NCBI GenBank assembly: GCA_023078555.1
Contig: CM041203.1
Span: 6,036,538-6,100,537 of the forward strand
Source: Ulva prolifera
Lineage: Eukaryota; Chlorophyta; Ulvophyceae; Ulvales; Ulvaceae
Direction: 5' to 3'
Length of the DNA: 64,000 nt
Shown here in pieces: positions 33,500-44,985 of the stretch; positions within the stretch are counted from its first letter, which is position 1; each line of letters begins with the position of its first letter. The position numbers were made by a program, and so were the translations under genes. The notes beneath the pieces are model-generated. The model was given only the letters and a program-made list of their open reading frames with translations. It was not told where the DNA came from and did no database searches.

Positions 33500-35565
33500 C
33501 AAGCATGTTTGTGTAGAAACCAAATGGCTCAAGCAGTTCCCAAGCATGTCTAGTGAGTTCCCAAGCATGTTTGCGTAGAAACCAAGTGGCTCAAGCAGTT
33601 CCCAAGCATTTCTAGTGAGTTCCCAAGCATGTTTGTGTAGAAACCAAGTGGCCGCGGCAATTCCCAAGCATGTCTAGTGAGTTCCCAAGCATGTTTGTGT
33701 AGAAACCAAGTGGCTCAAACACTTCCCAAGCATGTCTAGTGAGTTCCCAAGCACGTTTGTGTAGGAACCAAGTGGCTCAAACAGTTCCCAAGCATGTCTA
33801 GTGAGTTCCCAAGCACGTTTGTGTAGAAACCAAGTGGCTCAAACAGTTCCCAAGCATGTTTGTTTAGAAACCAAGTGGCCGCGGCAATTCCCAAGCATGT
33901 CTAGTGAGTTCCCAAGCACGTTTGTGTAGAACCCAAGTGGCTCAAACACTTCCCAAGCATGTATAGTCAGTTCCCAAGCATGTTTGTGTAGAAACCAAAT
34001 GGCTCAAGAAGTTCCCAAGCATGTCTAGTGAGTTCCCAAGCATGTTTGTGTAGAAACCAAGTGGCTCAAACAGTTCCCAAGCATGTCTACTGAGGTCCCA
34101 AGCACGTTTGTGTAGAAACCAAGTGGCTCAAACACTTCCCAAGCATGTCTAGTGAGTTCCCAAGCACGTTTGTGTAGGAACCAAGTGGCTCAAACACTTC
34201 CCAAGCATGTATAGTCAGTTCCCAAGCACGTTTGTGTAGAAACCAAGTGGCCCAAACAGTTCCCAAGCATGTATAGTCAGTTCCCAAGCATGTTTGTGTA
34301 GAAACCAAGTGGCTCAAGCAGTTCCCAAGCATGTCTAGTGAGTTCCCAAGCATGTTTGTGTAGAAACCAAGTGGCTCAAACAGTTCCCAAGCATGTCTAC
34401 TGAGGTCCCAAGCACGTTTGTGTAGAAACCAAGTGGCTCTAACACTTCCCAAGCATGTATAGTCAGTTCCCAAGCATGTTTGTGTAGAAACCAAGTGGCT
34501 CAAGCAGTTCCCAAGCATGTCTTGTGAGTTCCCAAGCATGTTTGCGTAGAAACCAAGTGGCTCAAACACTTCCCAAGCATGTATAGTCAGTTCCCAAGCA
34601 TGTTTGTGTAGAAACCAAGTGGCTCAAGCAGTTCCCAAGCATGTCTAGTGAGTTCCCAAGCACGTTTGTGTAGGAACCAAGTGGCTCAAACACTTCCCAA
34701 GCATGTATAGTCAGTTCCCAAGCATGTTTGTGTAGAAACCAAGTGGCTCAAACAGTTCCCAAGCATGTTTGTTTAGAAACCAAGTGGCCGCGGCAATTCC
34801 CAAGCATGTCTAGTGAGTTCCCAAGCACGTTTGTGTAGAACCCAAGTGGCTCAAACACTTCCCAAGCATGTATAGTCAGTTCCCAAGCATGTTTGTGTAG
34901 AAACCAAGTGGCTCAAACAGTTCCCAAGCATGTTTGTGTAGAAACCAAGCACGTTTGTGTAGAACCCAAGTGGCTCAAACACTTCCCAAGCATGTATAGT
35001 CAGTTCCCAAGCATGTTTGTGTAGAAACCAAATGGCTCAAGCAGTTCCCAAGCATGTCTAGTGAGTTCCCAAGCACGTTTGTGTAGAAACCAAGTGGCTC
35101 TAACACTTCCCAAGCATGTATAGTCGGTTCCCAAGCATGTTTGTGTAGAAACCAAATGGCTCAAGCAGTTCCCAAGCATGTCTAGTGAGTTCCCAAGCAT
35201 GTTTGCGTAGAAACCAAGTGGCTCAAGCAGTTCCCAAGCATTTCTAGTGAGTTCCCAAGCATGTTTGTTTAGAAACCCAGTGGCCGCGGCAATTCCCAAG
35301 CATGTCTAGTGAGTTCCCAAGCATGTTTGTGTAGAAACCAAGTGGCTCAAACACTTCCCAAGCATGTCTAGTGAGTTCCCAAGCACGTTTGTGTAGGAAC
35401 CAAGTGGCTCAAACACTTCCCAAGCATTTCTAGTGAGTTCCCAAGCATGTTTGTGTAGAAACCAAGTGGCCGCGGCAATTCCCAAGCATGTCTAGTGAGT
35501 TCCCAAGCACGTTTGTGTAGAAACCAAGTGGCTCAAACACTTCCCAAGCATGTATAGTCAGTTCC
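33500..35565 (+). repeat. ~2-kb satellite block, copy 1
   Basis: Monomer order equals 40,339-42,404 at an offset of 6,839 bp. The minus-strand frame 34,087-34,569 has a same-length, same-sequence partner at 40,926-41,408. A nested repeat at offset 1,095 (17 x 62 + 41) links 32,570-33,050 with 33,665-34,145. Confidence 0.85.
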
Positions 35566-36243
35566 CAAGCACGTTTGTGTAGAAACCAAGTGGCTCAAAC
35601 AGTTCCCAAGCATGTTTGTTTAGAAACCAAGTGGCCGCGGCAATTCCCAAGCATGTCTAGTGAGTTCCCAAGCACGTTTGTGTAGAACCCAAGTGGCTCA
35701 AACACTTCCCAAGCATGTATAGTCAGTTCCCAAGCATGTTTGTGTAGAAACCAAGTGGCTCAAACAGTTCCCAAGCATGTTTGTGTAGAAACCAAGTGGG
35801 CCGCGGCAATTCCCAAGCATGTCTAGTGAGTTCCCAAGCACGTTTGTGTAGAACCCAAGTGGCTCAAACACTTCCCAAGCATGTATAGTCAGTTCCCAAG
35901 CATGTTTGCGTAGAAACCAAGTGGCTCAAGCAGTTCCCAAGCATTTCTAGTGAGTTCCCAAGCATGTTTGTGTAGAAACCAAGTGGCCGCGGCAATTCCC
36001 AAGCATGTCTAGTGAGTTCCCAAGCATGTTTGTGTAGAAACCAAGTGGCTCAAACACTTCCCAAGCATGTCTAGTGAGTTCCCAAGCACGTTTGTGTAGG
36101 AACCAAGTGGCTCAAACACTTCCCAAGCATGTATAGTCAGTTCCCAAGCACGTTTGTGTAGAAACCAAGTGGCTCAAACAGTTCCCAAGCATGTTTGTGT
36201 AGAAACCAAGCACGTTTGTGTAGAACCCAAGTGGCTCAAACAC
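34983..36243 (+). repeat. 1,260-bp higher-order repeat, copy 5
   Basis: Complete copy, 1,261 bp because of one extra G in AAGTGGGCCGCGG near 35,800. It is followed by a shortened 558-bp version (36,244-36,801, nine monomers). Confidence 0.9.
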
Positions 36244-38929
36244 TTCCCAAGCATGTATAGTCAGTTCCCAAGCATGTTTGTGTAGAAACCAAATGGCTCA
36301 AGCAGTTCCCAAGCATGTCTAGTGAGTTCCCAAGCACGTTTGTGTAGAAACCAAGTGGCTCTAACACTTCCCAAGCATGTATAGTCGGTTCCCAAGCATG
36401 TTTGTGTAGAAACCAAATGGCTCAAGCAGTTCCCAAGCATGTCTAGTGAGTTCCCAAGCATGTTTGCGTAGAAACCAAGTGGCTCAAGCAGTTCCCAAGC
36501 ATTTCTAGTGAGTTCCCAAGCATGTTTGTTTAGAAACCCAGTGGCCGCGGCAATTCCCAAGCATGTCTAGTGAGTTCCCAAGCATGTTTGTGTAGAAACC
36601 AAGTGGCTCAAACACTTCCCAAGCATGTCTAGTGAGTTCCCAAGCACGTTTGTGTAGGAACCAAGTGGCTCAAACAGTTCCCAAGCATGTATAGTCAGTT
36701 CCCAAGCACGTTTGTGTAGAAACCAAGTGGCTCAAACAGTTCCCAAGCATGTTTGTGTAGAAACCAAGCACGTTTGTGTAGAACCCAAGTGGCTCAAACA
36801 CTTCCCAAGCATGTATAGTCAGTTCCCAAGCATGTTTGTGTAGAAACCAAATGGCTCAAGCAGTTCCCAAGCATGTCTAGTGAGTTCCCAAGCACGTTTG
36901 TGTAGAAACCAAGTGGCTCTAACACTTCCCAAGCATGTATAGTCGGTTCCCAAGCATGTTTGTGTAGAAACCAAATGGCTCAAACACTTCCCAAGCATGT
37001 ATAGTCAGTTCCCAAGCACGTTTGTGTAGAAACCAAGTGGCTCAAACAGTTCCCAAGCATGTATAGTCAGTTCCCAAGCATGTTTGTGTAGAAACCAAGT
37101 GGCTCAAGCAGTTCCCAAGCATATCTACTGAGTTCCCAAGCACGTTTGTGTAGAACCCAAGTGGCTCAAACACTTCCCAAGCATGTATAGTCAGTTCCCA
37201 AGCATGTTTGTGTAGAAACCAAATGGCTCAAGCAGTTCCCAAGCATGTCTAGTGAGTTCCCAAGCATGTTTGTGTAGAAACCAAGTGGCTCAAGCAGTTC
37301 CCAAGCATGTCTACTGAGGTCCCAAGCACGTTTGTGTAGAAACCAAGTGGCTCTAACACTTCCCAAGCATGTATAGTCGGTTCCCAAGCATGTTTGTGTA
37401 GAAACCAAATGGCTCAAGCAGTTCCCAAGCATGTCTAGTGAGTTCCCAAGCATGTTTGCGTAGAAACCAAGTGGCTCAAGCAGTTCCCAAGCATGTCTAG
37501 TGAGTTCCCAAGCACGTTTGTGTAGAAACCAAGTGGCTCTAACACTTCCCAAGCATGTATAGTCGGTTCCCAAGCATGTTTGTGTAGAAACCAAATGGCT
37601 CAAGCAGTTCCCAAGCATGTCTAGTGAGTTCCCAAGCATGTTTGCGTAGAAACCAAGTGGCTCAAGCAGTTCCCAAGCATTTCTAGTGAGTTCCCAAGCA
37701 TGTTTGTTTAGAAACCCAGTGGCCGCGGCAATTCCCAAGCATGTCTAGTGAGTTCCCAAGCATGTTTGTGTAGAAACCAAGTGGCTCAAACACTTCCCAA
37801 GCATGTCTAGTGAGTTCCCAAGCACGTTTGTGTAGGAACCAAGTGGCTCAAACACTTCCCAAGCATTTCTAGTGAGTTCCCAAGCATGTTTGTGTAGAAA
37901 CCAAGTGGCCGCGGCAATTCCCAAGCATGTCTAGTGAGTTCCCAAGCACGTTTGTGTAGAAACCAAGTGGCTCAAACACTTCCCAAGCATGTATAGTCAG
38001 TTCCCAAGCACGTTTGTGTAGAAACCAAGTGGCTCAAACAGTTCCCAAGCATGTTTGTTTAGAAACCAAGTGGCCGCGGCAATTCCCAAGCATGTCTAGT
38101 GAGTTCCCAAGCACGTTTGTGTAGAACCCAAGTGGCTCAAACACTTCCCAAGCATGTATAGTCAGTTCCCAAGCATGTTTGTGTAGAAACCAAATGGCTC
38201 AAGAAGTTCCCAAGCATGTCTAGTGAGTTCCCAAGCATGTTTGTGTAGAAACCAAGTGGCTCAAACAGTTCCCAAGCATGTCTAGTGAGTTCCCAAGCAT
38301 GTTTGTGTAGAAACCAAGTGGCTCAAACAGTTCCCAAGCATGTCTACTGAGGTCCCAAGCACGTTTGTGTAGAAACCAAGTGGCTCTAACACTTCCCAAG
38401 CATGTATAGTCAGTTCCCAAGCATGTTTGTGTAGAAACCAAGTGGCTCAAGCAGTTCCCAAGCATGTCTTGTGAGTTCCCAAGCATGTTTGCGTAGAAAC
38501 CAAGTGGCTCAAACACTTCCCAAGCATGTATAGTCAGTTCCCAAGCATGTTTGTGTAGAAACCAAGTGGCTCAAGCAGTTCCCAAGCATGTCTAGTGAGT
38601 TCCCAAGCACGTTTGTGTAGGAACCAAGTGGCTCAAACACTTCCCAAGCATGTATAGTCAGTTCCCAAGCATGTTTGTGTAGAAACCAAGTGGCTCAAAC
38701 AGTTCCCAAGCATGTTTGTTTAGAAACCAAGTGGCCGCGGCAATTCCCAAGCATGTCTAGTGAGTTCCCAAGCACGTTTGTGTAGAACCCAAGTGGCTCA
38801 AACACTTCCCAAGCATGTATAGTCAGTTCCCAAGCATGTTTGTGTAGAAACCAAGTGGCTCAAACAGTTCCCAAGCATGTTTGTGTAGAAACCAAGCACG
38901 TTTGTGTAGAACCCAAGTGGCTCAAACAC

Positions 38930-40189
38930 TTCCCAAGCATGTATAGTCAGTTCCCAAGCATGTTTGTGTAGAAACCAAATGGCTCAAGCAGTTCCCAAGC
39001 ATGTCTAGTGAGTTCCCAAGCACGTTTGTGTAGAAACCAAGTGGCTCTAACACTTCCCAAGCATGTATAGTCGGTTCCCAAGCATGTTTGTGTAGAAACC
39101 AAATGGCTCAAGCAGTTCCCAAGCATGTCTAGTGAGTTCCCAAGCATGTTTGCGTAGAAACCAAGTGGCTCAAGCAGTTCCCAAGCATTTCTAGTGAGTT
39201 CCCAAGCATGTTTGTTTAGAAACCCAGTGGCCGCGGCAATTCCCAAGCATGTCTAGTGAGTTCCCAAGCATGTTTGTGTAGAAACCAAGTGGCTCAAACA
39301 CTTCCCAAGCATGTCTAGTGAGTTCCCAAGCACGTTTGTGTAGGAACCAAGTGGCTCAAACACTTCCCAAGCATTTCTAGTGAGTTCCCAAGCATGTTTG
39401 TGTAGAAACCAAGTGGCCGCGGCAATTCCCAAGCATGTCTAGTGAGTTCCCAAGCACGTTTGTGTAGAAACCAAGTGGCTCAAACACTTCCCAAGCATGT
39501 ATAGTCAGTTCCCAAGCACGTTTGTGTAGAAACCAAGTGGCTCAAACAGTTCCCAAGCATGTTTGTTTAGAAACCAAGTGGCCGCGGCAATTCCCAAGCA
39601 TGTCTAGTGAGTTCCCAAGCACGTTTGTGTAGAACCCAAGTGGCTCAAACACTTCCCAAGCATGTATAGTCAGTTCCCAAGCATGTTTGTGTAGAAACCA
39701 AGTGGCTCAAACAGTTCCCAAGCATGTTTGTGTAGAAACCAAGTGGCCGCGGCAATTCCCAAGCATGTCTAGTGAGTTCCCAAGCACGTTTGTGTAGAAC
39801 CCAAGTGGCTCAAACACTTCCCAAGCATGTATAGTCAGTTCCCAAGCATGTTTGCGTAGAAACCAAGTGGCTCAAGCAGTTCCCAAGCATTTCTAGTGAG
39901 TTCCCAAGCATGTTTGTGTAGAAACCAAGTGGCCGCGGCAATTCCCAAGCATGTCTAGTGAGTTCCCAAGCATGTTTGTGTAGAAACCAAGTGGCTCAAA
40001 CACTTCCCAAGCATGTCTAGTGAGTTCCCAAGCACGTTTGTGTAGGAACCAAGTGGCTCAAACACTTCCCAAGCATGTATAGTCAGTTCCCAAGCACGTT
40101 TGTGTAGAAACCAAGTGGCTCAAACAGTTCCCAAGCATGTTTGTGTAGAAACCAAGCACGTTTGTGTAGAACCCAAGTGGCTCAAACAC
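38930..40189 (+). repeat. 1,260-bp higher-order repeat, copy 6
   Basis: Complete copy, related to copy 5 at an offset of 3,947 bp. Both have CACTTCCCAAGCATTTC at monomer 8. Another copy begins at 40,190 but changes order after about 430 bp. Confidence 0.9.
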
Positions 40190-40338
40190 TTCCCAAGCAT
40201 GTATAGTCAGTTCCCAAGCATGTTTGTGTAGAAACCAAATGGCTCAAGCAGTTCCCAAGCATGTCTAGTGAGTTCCCAAGCACGTTTGTGTAGAAACCAA
40301 GTGGCTCTAACACTTCCCAAGCATGTATAGTCGGTTCC

Positions 40339-42404
40339 CAAGCATGTTTGTGTAGAAACCAAATGGCTCAAGCAGTTCCCAAGCATGTCTAGTGAGTTCC
40401 CAAGCATGTTTGCGTAGAAACCAAGTGGCTCAAGCAGTTCCCAAGCATTTCTAGTGAGTTCCCAAGCATGTTTGTTTAGAAACCCAGTGGCCGCGGCAAT
40501 TCCCAAGCATGTCTAGTGAGTTCCCAAGCATGTTTGTGTAGAAACCAAGTGGCTCAAACACTTCCCAAGCATGTCTAGTGAGTTCCCAAGCACGTTTGTG
40601 TAGGAACCAAGTGGCTCAAACAGTTCCCAAGCATGTCTAGTGAGTTCCCAAGCACGTTTGTGTAGAAACCAAGTGGCTCAAACAGTTCCCAAGCATGTTT
40701 GTTTAGAAACCAAGTGGCCGCGGCAATTCCCAAGCATGTCTAGTGAGTTCCCAAGCACGTTTGTGTAGAACCCAAGTGGCTCAAACACTTCCCAAGCATG
40801 TATAGTCAGTTCCCAAGCATGTTTGTGTAGAAACCAAATGGCTCAAGAAGTTCCCAAGCATGTCTAGTGAGTTCCCAAGCATGTTTGTGTAGAAACCAAG
40901 TGGCTCAAACAGTTCCCAAGCATGTCTACTGAGGTCCCAAGCACGTTTGTGTAGAAACCAAGTGGCTCAAACACTTCCCAAGCATGTCTAGTGAGTTCCC
41001 AAGCACGTTTGTGTAGGAACCAAGTGGCTCAAACACTTCCCAAGCATGTATAGTCAGTTCCCAAGCACGTTTGTGTAGAAACCAAGTGGCCCAAACAGTT
41101 CCCAAGCATGTATAGTCAGTTCCCAAGCATGTTTGTGTAGAAACCAAGTGGCTCAAGCAGTTCCCAAGCATGTCTAGTGAGTTCCCAAGCATGTTTGTGT
41201 AGAAACCAAGTGGCTCAAACAGTTCCCAAGCATGTCTACTGAGGTCCCAAGCACGTTTGTGTAGAAACCAAGTGGCTCTAACACTTCCCAAGCATGTATA
41301 GTCAGTTCCCAAGCATGTTTGTGTAGAAACCAAGTGGCTCAAGCAGTTCCCAAGCATGTCTTGTGAGTTCCCAAGCATGTTTGCGTAGAAACCAAGTGGC
41401 TCAAACACTTCCCAAGCATGTATAGTCAGTTCCCAAGCATGTTTGTGTAGAAACCAAGTGGCTCAAGCAGTTCCCAAGCATGTCTAGTGAGTTCCCAAGC
41501 ACGTTTGTGTAGGAACCAAGTGGCTCAAACACTTCCCAAGCATGTATAGTTAGTTCCCAAGCATGTTTGTGTAGAAACCAAGTGGCTCAAACAGTTCCCA
41601 AGCATGTTTGTTTAGAAACCAAGTGGCCGCGGCAATTCCCAAGCATGTCTAGTGAGTTCCCAAGCACGTTTGTGTAGAACCCAAGTGGCTCAAACACTTC
41701 CCAAGCATGTATAGTCAGTTCCCAAGCATGTTTGTGTAGAAACCAAGTGGCTCAAACAGTTCCCAAGCATGTTTGTGTAGAAACCAAGCACGTTTGTGTA
41801 GAACCCAAGTGGCTCAAACACTTCCCAAGCATGTATAGTCAGTTCCCAAGCATGTTTGTGTAGAAACCAAATGGCTCAAGCAGTTCCAAGCATGTCTAGT
41901 GAGTTCCCAAGCACGTTTGTGTAGAAACCAAGTGGCTCTAACACTTCCCAAGCATGTATAGTCGGTTCCCAAGCATGTTTGTGTAGAAACCAAATGGCTC
42001 AAGCAGTTCCCAAGCATGTCTAGTGAGTTCCCAAGCATGTTTGCGTAGAAACCAAGTGGCTCAAGCAGTTCCCAAGCATTTCTAGTGAGTTCCCAAGCAT
42101 GTTTGTTTAGAAACCCAGTGGCCGCGGCAATTCCCAAGCATGTCTAGTGAGTTCCCAAGCATGTTTGTGTAGAAACCAAGTGGCTCAAACACTTCCCAAG
42201 CATGTCTAGTGAGTTCCCAAGCACGTTTGTGTAGGAACCAAGTGGCTCAAACACTTCCCAAGCATTTCTAGTGAGTTCCCAAGCATGTTTGTGTAGAAAC
42301 CAAGTGGCCGCGGCAATTCCCAAGCATGTCTAGTGAGTTCCCAAGCACGTTTGTGTAGAAACCAAGTGGCTCAAACACTTCCCAAGCATGTATAGTCAGT
42401 TCCC
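40339..42404 (+). repeat. ~2-kb satellite block, copy 2
   Basis: Second copy of 33,500-35,565. A single lost C near 41,886 changes the offset from 6,839 to 6,838 from there on. TATAGTTAG at 41,546 is a private change. Confidence 0.85.
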
Positions 42405-44985
42405 AAGCATGTTTGTGTAGAAACCAAGTGGCTCAAGCAGTTCCCAAGCATGTCTAGTGAGTTCCCAAGCATGTTTGTGTAGAAACCAAGTGGCTCAAAC
42501 ACTTCCCAAGCATGTCTAGTGAGTTCCCAAGCACGTTTGTGTAGGAACCAAGTGGCTCAAACACTTCCCAAGCATGTATAGTCAGTTCCCAAGCACGTTT
42601 GTGTAGAAACCAAGTGGCTCAAACAGTTCCCAAGCATGTATAGTCAGTTCCCAAGCATGTTTGTGTAGAAACCAAGTGGCTCAAGCAGTTCCCAAGCATA
42701 TCTACTGAGTTCCCAAGCACGTTTGTGTAGAACCCAAGTGGCTCAAACACTTCCCAAGCATGTATAGTCAGTTCCCAAGCATGTTTGTGTAGAAACCAAA
42801 TGGCTCAAGCAGTTCCCAAGCATGTCTAGTGAGTTCCCAAGCATGTTTGTGTAGAAACCAAGTGGCTCAAGCAGTTCCCAAGCATGTCTACTGAGGTCCC
42901 AAGCACGTTTGTGTAGAAACCAAGTGGCTCTAACACTTCCCAAGCATGTATAGTCAGTTCCCAAGCATGTTTGTGTAGAAACCAAGTGGCTCAAGCAGTT
43001 CCCAAGCATGTCTAGTGAGTTCCCAAGCATGTTTGCGTAGAAACCAAGTGGCTCAAACACTTCCCAAGCATGTATAGTCAGTTCCCAAGCATGTTTGTGT
43101 AGAAACCAAGTGGCTCAAGCAGTTCCCAAGCATTTCTAGTGAGTTCCCAAGCATGTTTGTGTAGAAACCAAGTGGCCGCGGCAATTCCCAAGCATGTCTA
43201 GTGAGTTCCCAAGCATGTTTGTGTAGAAACCAAGTGGCTCAAACACTTCCCAAGCATGTCTAGTGAGTTCCCAAGCACGTTTGTGTAGGAACCAAGTGGC
43301 TCAAACACTTCCCAAGCATGTATAGTCAGTTCCCAAGCACGTTTGTGTAGAAACCAAGTGGCTCAAACAGTTCCCAAGCATGTATAGTCAGTTCCCAAGC
43401 ATGTTTGTGTAGAAACCAAGTGGCTCAAGCAGTTCCCAAGCATGTTTGTGTAGAAACCAAATGGCTCAAGCAGTTCCCAAGCATGTCTAGTGAGTTCCCA
43501 AGCATGTTTGTGTAGAAACCAAGTGGCTCAAGCAGTTCCCAAGCATGTCTAGTGAGTTCCCAAGCATGTTTGCGTAGAAACCAAGTGGCTCAAGCAGTTC
43601 CCAAGCATTTCTAGTGAGTTCCCAAGCATGTTTGTATAGAAACCAAGTGGCCGCGGCAATTCCCAAGCATGTCTAGTGAGTTCCCAAGCATGTTTGTGTA
43701 GAAACCAAGTGGCTCAAACACTTCCCAAGCATGTCTAGTGAGTTCCCAAGCACGTTTGTGTAGGAACCAAGTGGCTCAAACACTTCCCAAGCATGTATAG
43801 TCAGTTCCCAAGCACGTTTGTGTAGAAACCAAGTGGCTCAAACAGTTCCCAAGCATGTTTGTTTAGAAACCAAGTGGCCGCGGCAATTCCCAAGCATGTC
43901 TAGTGAGTTCCCAAGCACGTTTGTGTAGAACCCAAGTGGCTCAAACACTTCCCAAGCATGTATAGTCAGTTCCCAAGCATGTTTGTGTAGAAACCAAGTG
44001 GCTCAAACAGTTCCCAAGCATGTTTGTGTAGAAACCAAGTGGCCGCGGCAATTCCCAAGCATGTCTAGTGAGTTCCCAAGCACGTTTGTGTAGAACCCAA
44101 GTGGCTCAAACACTTCCCAAGCATGTATAGTCAGTTCCCAAGCATGTTTGCGTAGAAACCAAGTGGCTCAAGCAGTTCCCAAGCATTTCTAGTGAGTTCC
44201 CAAGCATGTTTGTGTAGAAACCAAGTGGCCGCGGCAATTCCCAAGCATGTCTAGTGAGTTCCCAAGCATGTTTGTGTAGAAACCAAGTGGCTCAAACACT
44301 TCCCAAGCATGTCTAGTGAGTTCCCAAGCACGTTTGTGTAGGAACCAAGTGGCTCAAACACTTCCCAAGCATGTATAGTCAGTTCCCAAGCACGTTTGTG
44401 TAGAAACCAAGTGGCTCAAACAGTTCCCAAGCATGTTTGTTTAGAAACCAAGTGGCCGCGGCAATTCCCAAGCATGTCTAGTGAGTTCCCAAGCACGTTT
44501 GTGTAGAACCCAAGTGGCTCAAACACTTCCCAAGCATGTATAGTCAGTTCCCAAGCATGTTTGTGTAGAAACCAAATGGCTCAAGCAGTTCCCAAGCATG
44601 TCTAGTGAGTTCCCAAGCATGTTTGTGTAGAAACCAAGTGGCTCAAACAGTTCCCAAGCATGTCTACCGAGGTCCCAAGCACGTTTGTGTAGAAACCAAG
44701 TGGCTCTAACACTTCCCAAGCATGTATAGTCAGTTCCCAAGCATGTTTGTGTAGAAACCAAATGGCTCAAGAAGTTCCCAAGCATGTCTAGTGAGTTCCC
44801 AAGCATGTTTGTGTAGAAACCAAGTGGCTCAAACAGTTCCCAAGCATGTCTACTGAGGTCCCAAGCACGGTTGTGAAGAAACCAAGTGGCTCAAACACTT
44901 CCCAAGCATGTATAGTCAGTTCCCAAGCATGTTTGTGTAGAAACCAAGTGGCTCAAACAGTTCCCAAGCATGTTTGTGTAGAAAC
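42140..44985 (+). repeat. ~2.85-kb satellite block, copy 1
   Basis: Matches 48,522-51,367 at an offset of 6,382 bp (95 x 62 + 12 x 41). Shared private markers include TCTACCGAGG (44,664 and 51,046), CACGGTTGTG (44,867 and 51,249) and the GCATATCTACTGAG monomer. The match ends where this copy continues with AAACCAAGCACG and the other with AAACCAAGTAGCCGCG. Confidence 0.88.
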
